A stretch of 23,776 bases of DNA. It comes from a virus. A model generated the notes under the pieces. The model saw only the letters and a list, made by a program, of their open reading frames with translations. It had not been told where the DNA came from and ran no database searches. This document shows, one piece after another, positions 13,102-21,504 of this stretch (within the stretch, counting starts at the first letter, position 1; each line of letters begins with the position of its first letter). The stretch is taken from positions 1-23,776 of IMG/VR virus record IMGVR_UViG_3300004097_000056; one strand, 5' to 3'. The position numbers and the translations under genes are program-made.

Positions 13102-14470
13102 ACGGCTTAGTCCGGATTGGTGGCGCGAGCGGCTGATTTCCAGCCTCATGGCGCGCAACGCGCGCGCGGAGGAGTTGAACTCGTACTACACCGGCACCTA
13201 TCCCGCGCCGGTCATCGCCTCCCGGTATTCCGATGCGTACCGGAACCTGATCGCGCTGGCGCGCACGCCATGGGCGCGGCTCATCGTTGACACGATCAAC
13301 GAACGGCTGCGCATCCAGGGCGTCCGGCTCGGTGACCCGCGTTCCGAGGAAATCGTGTGGGATGCGATGCGCGCCAACTACATTGACGCCGATCAGTCCA
13401 CGGTGCACGCGGAGGCGCTGATTACCGGGACGGGGTATGTGTCCACCTGGTTCAGCGAGACCGGCGCGGTGGTCCGTCCGGAGTCCAGCCGCGAGGTGGT
13501 GCACGAGACCACGCCGGGCAACCCGCGGGACGTTGCCGCCGCCCTGAAGGTGTACCCCGACGACCTGGCCGGGGTGTGGCGCTGCGAGTTGTACCTGCCC
13601 GACGCCGTGTACCGGTATGTGGGCACCGAGCCGCACACCACCGACTACGACGATGGCTATGCCTCCCTGGCGTTCGACACCTCCGACTTCCAGCCGGACC
13701 CGGAGCGCCCGGCGGAGGCCAACCCGTTCGGGGTGGTCCCCATCACGCCGTTCGTCAACCGCGCCCGCGTTGGCTCCGGCGCGTTCAGCGAGTTGGACGA
13801 CCTCATTCCGGTGCTGCGCCGCATCGACAAGATCACGTTGGACATGCTCGCCAGTAGTGACGCGGCGGGCTTCCGGCAGCGGTGGGCAACCGGGTTGGAG
13901 ATTCCGCGCAACCCGGACACCGGGCAGCCGGTGGAACCCTTTGACGCCGCCGTGTCCAAACTGTGGGTCAGCGAGTCCAGCGACACATCGTTCGGCTCGT
14001 TCGACGCCACCGACCTCGGCCCGTACATGAAGGTGGTGAGCGACAGCGTGGCGGCGCTCGCCGCGATCAGCCGCGTGCCCGCGCACTACCTGATGACGGA
14101 CCTGGTGAATCCGCCGAGCGCCGACAGCCTGGTGGCCAGCGAGTCCGGGCTGGTGGCGAAGGTGGAGGACCGCCAAGCGATGTTTGGTCAGTCGTGGGAG
14201 CGCGTCGCGGTGCTGACGGCGTTGGCTGTTGGCGTGCCGCCGTCCGGCGTCCCGGAAGTTGAGTGGGCATCGCCCGAGCGGCGCAGCCCTGCCGAGCAGG
14301 CAGACGCGCTGGTGAAGTTGGCCGCCATCGGCGTGCCGAAGGAGGCCCTGTGGCGGGAGTGGGGTGCCAACCCCGCGGAGGTGCGCGAGTGGCGCGCGCT
14401 GGACGCCGCCGGGCAACTGATGCAGGCCCAGGCAACCGAGGCGGAGGACGATGGGCCGCCCGTCGGTTAG
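13094..14470 (+). CDS. Portal protein (SPP1 gp6-like)
   Basis: This 458-residue protein forms the dodecameric DNA gate. It shows the family pattern: an N-terminal helix with EELNSYYTGTYP, ALARTPWARLIVDTINERLRIQGVR, a DADQSTVHAEALITGTGYV region, the long GVVPITPFVNRA stretch followed by SELDDLIPVLRRIDKITLDML, and the SVAALAAISRVPAHYL clip/stem region. Length fits the family. A GGAGGG at 13080-13085 precedes ATG 13094. In most siphoviruses the portal gene lies right after the large terminase; here it sits after capsid and connector, which is unusual. Confidence 0.92.
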   Translation: MAERLSPDWWRERLISSLMARNARAEELNSYYTGTYPAPVIASRYSDAYRNLIALARTPWARLIVDTINERLRIQGVRLGDPRSEEIVWDAMRANYIDADQSTVHAEALITGTGYVSTWFSETGAVVRPESSREVVHETTPGNPRDVAAALKVYPDDLAGVWRCELYLPDAVYRYVGTEPHTTDYDDGYASLAFDTSDFQPDPERPAEANPFGVVPITPFVNRARVGSGAFSELDDLIPVLRRIDKITLDMLASSDAAGFRQRWATGLEIPRNPDTGQPVEPFDAAVSKLWVSESSDTSFGSFDATDLGPYMKVVSDSVAALAAISRVPAHYLMTDLVNPPSADSLVASESGLVAKVEDRQAMFGQSWERVAVLTALAVGVPPSGVPEVEWASPERRSPAEQADALVKLAAIGVPKEALWREWGANPAEVREWRALDAAGQLMQAQATEAEDDGPPVG

Positions 14471-14792
14471 CCGCCTCCTGGTCACCCCGGCCACGCTCCT
14501 CCACCGCGATGACGGCAACGTGGACGAGTACGGCAACCCGGAACCCGGATGGGTTGACGTCGGGGAGACCACCGTGCTGCTTCAACAGCGTTACGCCAAG
14601 CAGGACGACGACGGCAGCACCCAGGTGTCGGTGTGGACGATGTTCCTGCCGCCGGATGTGCCCATGGACGGATGGGACCGCATCCGTGTGGGCGGTGAGG
14701 ATTGGACCCTGGATGGCGACGCCGCACCGGGCCAGGCCGCCATCGACGGGCTGGTGCACCACAACCAGGTCCGCGTTAGGCGGGTGCGCTAA
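14451..14792 (+). CDS. Head-closure (stopper) protein
   Basis: This 113-residue, beta-rich protein has the look of SPP1 gp16/phage head-tail adaptor proteins: LVTPATLLHRDDG near the start, a YGNPEPGWVD loop, strands VLLQQRYAK and VWTMFLPPDVPMDGWDRIRVGGEDWTLDG, and a basic end. This pattern (a DxWDRI segment, then a measured strand) is common in stoppers. It starts at ATG 14451, inside the portal gene (20-base overlap), with GGAGG at 14443-14447. It would seal the packaged head before tail joining. Confidence 0.72.
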   Translation: MGRPSVSRLLVTPATLLHRDDGNVDEYGNPEPGWVDVGETTVLLQQRYAKQDDDGSTQVSVWTMFLPPDVPMDGWDRIRVGGEDWTLDGDAAPGQAAIDGLVHHNQVRVRRVR

Positions 14793-15100
14793 TGGCGTAT
14801 TTCGTTGCCAACGCCGGGGGCTTCGTTGCGCTTGGGGAGGCCGCGGAGGCAAAGTTCACGCCGCAGGCCATGGCCCTTGCGCGCCGCATCAACGCCAACG
14901 TGGAGGGCATCGGGGGACGTCCCCCATTCCCGTATGACGCGCAGGCCGGAGCGACCAACCGCGTGGTAATTCGTTCGTCCATGTGGCATTGGCTGGAGTA
15001 CGGCTACATGCAGTTTGGTCGTGAGTACCGCAGCCCGGCAAAGCCCATCGCCCGCGCGGTTCAGGACATGGGTATGAGGTGGGAGGACGCCGGTGGCTGA
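14792..15100 (+). CDS. Neck/minor tail protein (HK97 gp10-like)
   Basis: This 102-residue protein lies between the stopper and tail-terminator genes, where HK97 gp10-type neck proteins occur. It has an N-terminal helix (AEAKFTPQAMALARRINANV), a GGRPPFPYDAQ loop and a strand NRVVIRSSMWHWLEYGYMQFG resembling the conserved central piece of that family. The ATG at 14792 overlaps the previous TAA. The functional name rests on gene order as well as this modest similarity. Confidence 0.55.
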   Translation: MAYFVANAGGFVALGEAAEAKFTPQAMALARRINANVEGIGGRPPFPYDAQAGATNRVVIRSSMWHWLEYGYMQFGREYRSPAKPIARAVQDMGMRWEDAGG

Positions 15101-15527
15101 CGCCCTGATGGTCCCGGCGGACCCGGAGCGGATCGTTTCCGCGTTCCTGCGCGAGCAGCCCGAATTGGCCGACGCGCTCGGTGACCGGATCTACACGACT
15201 ATGCCCAAGGACAAAACGTATCCGCTCATGGTCCTCACCCGGTGGGGTGGGGAGGTGCCACCGGGCGGACCACTAAGTGTGGAGGCCGCCGACGTTCAGT
15301 TCGACGTATGGGCGGACCGCAAAAAGCAGGCCCAGGACGTCGCGCAATTGGTCCGCGCGATCCTGGCTCAAAGACTCCCGGCTGGCGACAGCACGGGTGG
15401 GTGGATAACCGGCGCAGCGTCCAGCGCCATGCGTTATGCACCCGACGAGTTGGTGGACCCGCCGCGGCCACGTTATGTGTTTTCGGCGCGGCTCACCTGT
15501 CGGAGCGTGGCCCTGCCCGCGCCCTAG
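15093..15527 (+). CDS. Tail terminator protein
   Basis: This 144-residue protein sits directly before the tail tube gene. Features typical of tail terminators are an N-terminal helix (DPERIVSAFLREQPELADAL), a GDRIYTTMPKDKTYPLMVLTRWGG strand, an AADVQFDVWADRKKQAQDVAQLVRAIL helix and a final PRYVFSARLTCR strand. It would cap the tail tube end facing the head. The start is GTG 15093, with GGGAGG at 15081-15086 and an eight-base overlap with the previous gene. Confidence 0.8.
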   Translation: MADALMVPADPERIVSAFLREQPELADALGDRIYTTMPKDKTYPLMVLTRWGGEVPPGGPLSVEAADVQFDVWADRKKQAQDVAQLVRAILAQRLPAGDSTGGWITGAASSAMRYAPDELVDPPRPRYVFSARLTCRSVALPAP

Positions 15528-15578
15528 TAGTGCCCGGCCACCAGGCCGCGCATCCTTCAACGTCCGAGGAGGACAAAA

Positions 15579-16160
15579 ATGGCTACATCAGCCGAAAATG
15601 TGGTGGTGGCGGGGACCGGTGACGTTTACGTTGCCGACGCTGGCACCGAGTTCACGACCGCGCTGCCCGGCGTTCCCGCCGACGACAGCGGTTGGGATCT
15701 GGTCGGGTTCATTAGCGAGGACGGAGCGACGTTCTCAATGGACCGCGAGACCGAGGAGTTGTACGCATGGCAGTCCATGGACGCCATCCGCGTGCTGACG
15801 ACTTCCGAGCCTAAGACCATTTCGTTTGAACTGATGCAGTTCGACCCGATCACGCTTCCGCTGGCGCTTCAGGGCGGCACGGTTACCGCGGGCAAGTACG
15901 TTCCGCCGGTTGCGGGCAACACCGAGGTCAAGGCCATGCTGGTGTACGGCATTGACGGGGATTACAACTTCCGGTTTTGGTTCCCCCGCGTGCAGATTGA
16001 GGGCGCGGTGGAGTTCAACATGAACCGCAGCGACGCCATCCGGCTGCCGCTGGAGTTCAAGGTGCTGGCCGCGGAGACCAGTTGGTACATGGAAAGCAAC
16101 CACCCGGCATGGGCGTCGGTGAGCCGCAAGGCCCCTGCGCCCGCCGCCGCGAAGGCCTAG
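15579..16160 (+). CDS. Major tail (tube) protein
   Basis: This 193-residue protein is placed after the terminator and before the chaperones, as tail tube proteins are. It begins MATSAENVVVAGTGDVYVADAG and continues with a WDLVGFISEDGATFSMDRET strand pair, an SFELMQFDPITLPLALQGG segment and FNMNRSDAIRLPLEFKVLA. The C-terminus is a short Ala/Pro/Lys tail. A strong GAGGAGGA at 15566-15573 precedes ATG 15579, fitting high expression. It polymerises into the tail tube around the tape measure protein. Confidence 0.88.
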   Translation: MATSAENVVVAGTGDVYVADAGTEFTTALPGVPADDSGWDLVGFISEDGATFSMDRETEELYAWQSMDAIRVLTTSEPKTISFELMQFDPITLPLALQGGTVTAGKYVPPVAGNTEVKAMLVYGIDGDYNFRFWFPRVQIEGAVEFNMNRSDAIRLPLEFKVLAAETSWYMESNHPAWASVSRKAPAPAAAKA

Positions 16161-16169
16161 GAGGACAGC

Positions 16170-16472
16170 GTGCCCCGCTTTGACGTTCTCCTAGTTGCGG
16201 ACGATGGGACACACACCATCGTGAACGCCGGACGCCCGCGCGCCCTGGTGGACTTCTCCCAGGAGTTTGGCCACCAGGAGCCGCGGGACGTTCGGGAAGT
16301 TGCATGGCTGGTTCACAGCGCGTTGCGCATCGACCAGCCGTTGGATGAATGGCTGGACGGTCTGTTCCTGCTCACCGCCGACGACGAGGACATCGACGCG
16401 GCGGTTGCGGAGGGGAAGGCAACCCGCCCTACTCCCGGCCCAGCGAAATCGAAGGCCAAGCCGCCCGCATGA
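16170..16472 (+). CDS. Tail assembly chaperone, first frame (gpG-type)
   Basis: This 100-residue protein starts at GTG 16170 behind AGGAGG at 16159-16164. The core (VDFSQEFGHQEPRDVREVAWLVHSALR, then LDEWLDGLFLLTADDEDIDAAVAEG) is typical of the first tail chaperone, which binds the tape measure during tail assembly. The end, from about residue 83, is Pro/Lys/Ala-rich and low in structure. It is followed by the second frame, reached by -1 slippage or separate initiation. GGGGAAG at 16412-16418 is the best slippage candidate. Confidence 0.82.
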   Translation: MPRFDVLLVADDGTHTIVNAGRPRALVDFSQEFGHQEPRDVREVAWLVHSALRIDQPLDEWLDGLFLLTADDEDIDAAVAEGKATRPTPGPAKSKAKPPA

Positions 16473-16768
16473 GCGTGCTCACCGGCATAGCCCCCGACGC
16501 GTTGTTGGACCTGTCGCCATCCATGTGGGACGCAATGGTGGAGGCCGCCAACGCGCGTTGGGGTAATGCCGAGGAGTTGGCCGCGCAACAGGTGGAGGGC
16601 ATCCACGCCCTGTATGTGGCCACGCTCGCCGCCGCTGGTGCCAAAAACCTGCCGGACCCCTATCAGGTGCCGCGGCCATGGGAGGAGCCAAAGGCGAAGG
16701 ACAAGCCCCGGCAGGTGTCGTTCACCGAGTTTGCCGGGATGTACGGAACGCACGGAGGGAAGCGTTAG
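16469..16768 (+). CDS. Tail assembly chaperone, second frame (gpGT extension)
   Basis: This frame is -1 relative to the first chaperone and stays open upstream to at least 16349. The ATG at 16469 overlaps the first stop (ATGA), but it has no close Shine-Dalgarno sequence (AAGG lies 13 bases away). I therefore favour a -1 frameshift product, as in most siphoviruses, with independent initiation possible. From that ATG it encodes 99 residues: a helical LTGIAPDALLDLSPSMWDAMVEAANARWG region and a Pro/Lys-rich linker. It lies just before the tape measure, as expected. Confidence 0.75.
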   Translation: MSVLTGIAPDALLDLSPSMWDAMVEAANARWGNAEELAAQQVEGIHALYVATLAAAGAKNLPDPYQVPRPWEEPKAKDKPRQVSFTEFAGMYGTHGGKR

Positions 16769-16771
16769 CCC

Positions 16772-19700
16772 ATGGGCACCAACGTAGGCACCGCATACGT
16801 CACCATCAACGCGGACACCTCCCGGCTCAATGCCCAGGTGGACAGCGCCACCAGGGGGATCGGCAAAAAGTTCAAGGGGATGGCCGCCGGGCTAGGCATC
16901 GCACTCGGTGGTGCGTTCGCCGTGAAGGGCCTGTCGTCCACCGTTTCGCAATTCAACGAGTTTGAGGGGAGCCTGGCCAAAATCCAGGGCCTCGTGGGCA
17001 TCGCCGGAAGCGAGGTCCAAAAATTCGGTGACCTCGCAAAGGAGTTGGGGCCGAAATACGGGAAGTCGGCGCAGGAAACCGCCGACGCCCTGTTCTTCAT
17101 CACCAGCGCCGGGTTGCGTGGCGCGGACGCCACCAGCACGTTGGAGGCCTCCCTGAAGGCCAGCGCCATCGGATTGGGCGATGTGGCCACGGTTGCGGAC
17201 CTGGCCACCAGCGCCATGAACGCCTACGGCTCCGACACCCTTAGCGCGAGCAGCGCCACCGACGTCATGGTGGCCACGGTGCGTGAAGGCAAGTTGTCCG
17301 CGGAGGAGTTGGCGGAGTCCATGGGCCGCACGCTGCCGCTGGCCAGCGCCATGGGTGTGGAGTTCAACGAAGTGGGCGCAGCGTTCGCCGCCCTGTCGCG
17401 CACCGGCACCAACGCGTCGGAAGCCGCCACCCAAATTCGCAGCATTTTCAGCGGCATCCTCCGCCCCACCAAGCAGGCGCAGGAGGAGTTGGCGAAGTAC
17501 GGCCTGACCGCGGACGGGCTGCGGGAGTCCATGGACAAAAAGGGCCTGTTGGCGACGCTGAAAACGCTGACGGACACCATCGGGGACAACGACGAAAGCA
17601 TCGCCCAGGTGTTCCCCAACATCCGGAGCCTGTCCGGCGTGCTGGACCTCATGGGAGCCAACGCGGCCATCACCGAGGAAATCTTTGGCAACCTGGGGGA
17701 CACCACCGGCGACACCTCCGACGCTTGGAAAGTGACCGCCAAAACCAGCGGCCAGCAGTTGGCCGAGGCCATGGAAACCATCAAGGTCAAAGCCTTGGAC
17801 ATCGGCGCGGTGCTGGCTCCCATGGTGGTGAAGTTGGTCAAGGGGTTCAGCGCATTCGTGGATGCCGTGAAGCCCGCCGCCGCCACCATCAAGGATCAAT
17901 TCGTGGCCGGGTTCCAGGTGTTGCAGCCGCTGTTGAACCCGCTGCTGGCGGCGCTGAAGGGACTGGGCAAAGCGTTCCAGGTGCTGGCCGCTAATGCCCT
18001 GGTGGTAAAGGCCGCCCTGGTGGGCCTCATGGCGGTGTTCGTGGTACCCAAGTTGATTGCGTTCGGCACCGCCCTCGGAGCCATGGCGCTGCGCCTAAAG
18101 GCGTTCGCCCTCGGAGCGCGCGGCGCAACCGCGTCCAGCATGGGCTTGGCTGTTGGCCTCACCGCCGCGCAGGCGGGCCTCACCCGCATGGCTGCCGCCG
18201 CTCGCATTGCACGCGGTGCCCTCGCGGCAATGGGCGGTCCCATCGGCCTGGCCATCACCGCCGGGCTGACCCTGGCCACCATTATCGGCGGGGACCTCAT
18301 CCGGTCGTTCGGCGCAGGCAAGTCGGCGGCGGAGCGGTTGGCGGAGGCCAACCGGGATGCGGCCCGCGCGGTGCGGGACCTCACCACCGCGGGCAGGGAT
18401 TACGCACGGTCCCAAATTGCCTATGAGGACGCGCTGGACCGGCAGGCGCAGACCACCAGGGATGTGGCGGTTGCCGAGGCCGAACTGAAGCGCGCGAGGA
18501 CTACTGGGAACGCGGCGCAGATTGCAACCGCGGAAAAGAAGTTGGAGCGCGCCCGGCGCACCAACCGGACCGCCACCCTGGACGTTCGGGACGCATCCGA
18601 CGCGGTTACCAAAGCGCGGGTCAAGGAGGACAAGGCCCTGAAGGATGGCGTGCGCCAGGTGAGCCGCCTGGTCGGCGCGCAGAAGGCGGCAAAGGGCGTC
18701 GCCGCTCCGCTGGTGGACATTACCCGCATGAGCGCGGCGGAGCAGGCGGAGTTCGCCCTAAAGACGAAACAGGCTTACGCCGCGGTTGGCAAAACGGGCG
18801 CGTACAAAAACCTGACGAAGGCGCTCACCACCTACCGGGAAAACGCGGAGGCCGCCGGGAACCAATCGCCCAAACTGATTGGGCGGCTCAAGGACCTGGA
18901 GAAGGTCAAGGGGCCGGAACAACTAATGACGGGCCTGGCGGACCTGGACCGGGAATTCCCCGGCGTGGTCACGAAGGTGGAAAAGGGTGCCGCCAACATC
19001 AGCGCCGGAGTCGGCAAAATTGGTGGCGGCGGCACCGCCACGCAGGTGTCCGGAAACCTGCAAGCCACCACGGACCAGATTGACCAGTTTGGCGAGGATG
19101 CCCTCCAGGCCGCAAAGGATGCGGTGGCGGAGGTCAACCGCGTGCTGCGCTTGCTGGGCCTGCGCAACTCGCCGGACGTTGCAAAAACGGTTGGCGAAAA
19201 CATGGCCAGGGTCGTGTTCACGTTCCGTGCCGTGATGGACCCGCTGAAGCGTGACACCGCCAAAGAGGTGTCAGCCATCAACAAAACGCTGCGCACCCTC
19301 GGCAGCAAAATCCCCTTGGCGGAAACGCTGGGCAAGTTGCAAAAGGGCATTGGCACCTTCGCCGCCGCCGGGGTGGGCAACGCCGCCAAACTGAAGTTGA
19401 TCACCCAGGCCATGGTCGGGCTGGGTCGGGCCAAAAAGGGCGTGAACGGCGTGCCGGGCCTCATCGACCGCATCACGGCCAGCGTGGCCCGCATGGGGGA
19501 AAAGACGAAGCCCGCCGCCATGAAGGGGCTGCAACGGTTGCTGAAGGTGATGCGCAACCAATTCGGCAAAATCAGGGACGCCGCGGAGGCCGCCCGCGAC
19601 AAATTCCGCGAGTCGATGGAAGGGTTTATTTCGAAGTCGTTGGAGGGCTTTGATCGGCTGACCCAGGCGGCCCTGGACGGCATCAACGCCACCTACGACG

Positions 19701-20638
19701 CCCTGACCCAGGCGGAGATTGACTACAACAATGCCCAGGCCGCCTACGACAGCGCGCAGCAACAGGACAACCTGAATCAATTGCAGTCCGACCTGGACGC
19801 CGCCACGGCGGCGTACAACGCGGCGCTGGACCCGAATTCCGGCGCGTGGCAGGAGGACATCGACGCGGCGCACGCGGAGATGCTGCAAGCGCAAAAAGCC
19901 CTCAACGACGCGCAGGCGCAAATACAACTTCAGGGCCTGGCCACGCTGGCGGAGCAAGCACGGGCGGAACAGGAGCGGCGGCGGGCGGAGGAATTGGCCG
20001 CCAAGGAACGTGAGCGCGAGGAGCAACGCGCGCACTTTGAGCAGTTGGTCCGCCAACAGGGCGAGGCCCTTATGGCCGGTCGCATCAGCGCCGCCGAGTA
20101 CCAGGGCGCGGTGAGCGGTGCGCTAAACGCCATTGGCGTGAGCGCGGAGAACCTGGCCACGGTCATGGGCAACACCATGGTGGGTCAGTTTTCCGGCGCG
20201 ATGGCCGGGATGGCGGAAAGCGCCGTGGTCGCCGCCCGCGCGGTGGCCGCGTTGTTCAGCGCCAAGAGTAGGGGCGGCCTGCTCGCCGCCATCCGGAAGT
20301 TGGAAGCGGCCATCCGGACGCTGGGCAAAAAGAAAAAGGGCGGCGGCGGCGGATCGAAAAAGAAGGGGCGCAGCATGCCCGCCGACGGCGTGCCGGGCTT
20401 CGCCCAGGGTGGCGTGGTGAGCAAGCCCACCCTGGCCCTGGTGGGTGAGTCCAGCCGGACCACGCCGGAAATCATTACCCCGGAGAAACTGATGCGGCAG
20501 ATTGTGCGGGAGGAGGGCGGCACGGGCACCCAGGTCCGCGTGTTCATTGGCGACCGCGAACTGACGGACCTGGTGCGCACCGAGGTAGTGGCCGAGCAAT
20601 ACACCACGGGCCGCACGGTCATGGCGGGTGCGCGGTGA
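16772..20638 (+). CDS. Tape measure protein
   Basis: This is a 1288-residue protein that sets tail length. Residues about 55-250 (from GLSSTVSQFNEFEGSLAKI to the FGNLGDTTG region) match the phage minor tail/tape measure domain. Hydrophobic helices at about 405-445 and 480-510 are candidate membrane segments. Long charged coiled coils follow (about 520-625 and 960-1100, Glu/Arg/Ala-rich). A Lys/Gly linker and a GFAQGGVVSKPTLALVGE segment lie near the C-terminus, which ends in a basic tail. ATG 16772 is behind GGAGGGA at 16755-16761. The usual rule of about 0.15 nm per residue predicts a tail near 190 nm. No peptidase domain is obvious. Confidence 0.93.
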   Translation: MGTNVGTAYVTINADTSRLNAQVDSATRGIGKKFKGMAAGLGIALGGAFAVKGLSSTVSQFNEFEGSLAKIQGLVGIAGSEVQKFGDLAKELGPKYGKSAQETADALFFITSAGLRGADATSTLEASLKASAIGLGDVATVADLATSAMNAYGSDTLSASSATDVMVATVREGKLSAEELAESMGRTLPLASAMGVEFNEVGAAFAALSRTGTNASEAATQIRSIFSGILRPTKQAQEELAKYGLTADGLRESMDKKGLLATLKTLTDTIGDNDESIAQVFPNIRSLSGVLDLMGANAAITEEIFGNLGDTTGDTSDAWKVTAKTSGQQLAEAMETIKVKALDIGAVLAPMVVKLVKGFSAFVDAVKPAAATIKDQFVAGFQVLQPLLNPLLAALKGLGKAFQVLAANALVVKAALVGLMAVFVVPKLIAFGTALGAMALRLKAFALGARGATASSMGLAVGLTAAQAGLTRMAAAARIARGALAAMGGPIGLAITAGLTLATIIGGDLIRSFGAGKSAAERLAEANRDAARAVRDLTTAGRDYARSQIAYEDALDRQAQTTRDVAVAEAELKRARTTGNAAQIATAEKKLERARRTNRTATLDVRDASDAVTKARVKEDKALKDGVRQVSRLVGAQKAAKGVAAPLVDITRMSAAEQAEFALKTKQAYAAVGKTGAYKNLTKALTTYRENAEAAGNQSPKLIGRLKDLEKVKGPEQLMTGLADLDREFPGVVTKVEKGAANISAGVGKIGGGGTATQVSGNLQATTDQIDQFGEDALQAAKDAVAEVNRVLRLLGLRNSPDVAKTVGENMARVVFTFRAVMDPLKRDTAKEVSAINKTLRTLGSKIPLAETLGKLQKGIGTFAAAGVGNAAKLKLITQAMVGLGRAKKGVNGVPGLIDRITASVARMGEKTKPAAMKGLQRLLKVMRNQFGKIRDAAEAARDKFRESMEGFISKSLEGFDRLTQAALDGINATYDALTQAEIDYNNAQAAYDSAQQQDNLNQLQSDLDAATAAYNAALDPNSGAWQEDIDAAHAEMLQAQKALNDAQAQIQLQGLATLAEQARAEQERRRAEELAAKEREREEQRAHFEQLVRQQGEALMAGRISAAEYQGAVSGALNAIGVSAENLATVMGNTMVGQFSGAMAGMAESAVVAARAVAALFSAKSRGGLLAAIRKLEAAIRTLGKKKKGGGGGSKKKGRSMPADGVPGFAQGGVVSKPTLALVGESSRTTPEIITPEKLMRQIVREEGGTGTQVRVFIGDRELTDLVRTEVVAEQYTTGRTVMAGAR

Positions 20639-21504
20639 GTGCCCAGCCCGTCATCACCTACCGGGTGGACACCGAGGACGGCGCGGTGTGGTTGGAGGTC
20701 GATGCTGTTGGCCCCACCACCATCTGGCGCACCAGCACCGGCAGCGGGCGCAGCGTCGTCGTGCGCGGTGCGTACAAGGTCATGGACGCGGATGGCCGGT
20801 TGGAGTTGTTCGACTACGAGGTGCCCATTGGCGCGGAGGTCATCTACACCGCGGTGTGGGGTGACACCACCACCGGGCCGGACACCGGCGACGTCATCGG
20901 CGTGCCCACGGACCCCATCACGCTCACCACCACCGACTCCTGGCTGGTGGACCTGTGGGATGCCCGTTGGTCCCTGAAGGTGTGGGTGGAGGATTTCACC
21001 CAGGCCAACTATGGGATCGAACAGGACATGGCCTACCCCCTCATGCGCCGGACGCCGGTGGTGTCCGGCAACGTGCGCCGCGCGCAGACCGGCACCCTCA
21101 CCGTCATCACCGAGACCGATCTGGACGCGGCGAAGGTGCGCAACCTGGTGGCCAACGGTGTGCCCATCCTGTTCCAGGCTCCCATGGAGTACGGGGTGGG
21201 CAACCTATACATGACCGTGGGCGCGGTGACGGAGAACCGCATGACCCGCCGGGGTGCGGAGCAGATGCGCCGCTTTGTCCTGGAATACGCCGAGGTGGAG
21301 CGACCCCGCCCGGAGTGGGTCGTGAACCTGGACACCATGAGCAACATCAACTTCGCGGACGCCCTGCTGATCTGGGGCGTGTACGACCGAATGAATACCA
21401 GCACGGACTCCTTTGAGGCGGTGCGCACCACCAAAAAGGGCGGCATTGGTGACAACGTGGCGTTCCCCATCCGCCCGCCGGACCTGACGGACCGGGGCGA
21501 GTAG
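20635..21504 (+). CDS. Distal tail-like (Dit) minor tail protein
   Basis: This 289-residue, beta-rich protein follows the tape measure directly, the usual place for the distal tail protein that starts the baseplate. Two halves can be seen: a beta-sandwich-like N-terminus (to about 105), and a region with SWLVDLWDARWSLKVWVEDF, MRRTPVVSGNVRRAQTGTLTVITET and RRGAEQMRRFVLEYAEVERP. The latter is a pattern common in actinophage minor tail proteins. It uses GTG 20635, overlapping the tape-measure stop (GTGA). The exact ring role is inferred from gene order. Confidence 0.72.
   Translation: MSAQPVITYRVDTEDGAVWLEVDAVGPTTIWRTSTGSGRSVVVRGAYKVMDADGRLELFDYEVPIGAEVIYTAVWGDTTTGPDTGDVIGVPTDPITLTTTDSWLVDLWDARWSLKVWVEDFTQANYGIEQDMAYPLMRRTPVVSGNVRRAQTGTLTVITETDLDAAKVRNLVANGVPILFQAPMEYGVGNLYMTVGAVTENRMTRRGAEQMRRFVLEYAEVERPRPEWVVNLDTMSNINFADALLIWGVYDRMNTSTDSFEAVRTTKKGGIGDNVAFPIRPPDLTDRGE

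Noticed and set aside
12995-14572. 525-codon open frame on the - strand opposite the portal gene
   Set aside because: Antisense shadow of the portal gene; composition is typical of reversed high-G+C coding sequence.
16412-16418. GGGGAAG as a textbook XXXYYYZ slippery heptamer
   Set aside because: The second triplet is GAA, not three identical bases, so it is kept only as the best candidate and not annotated as a proven site.
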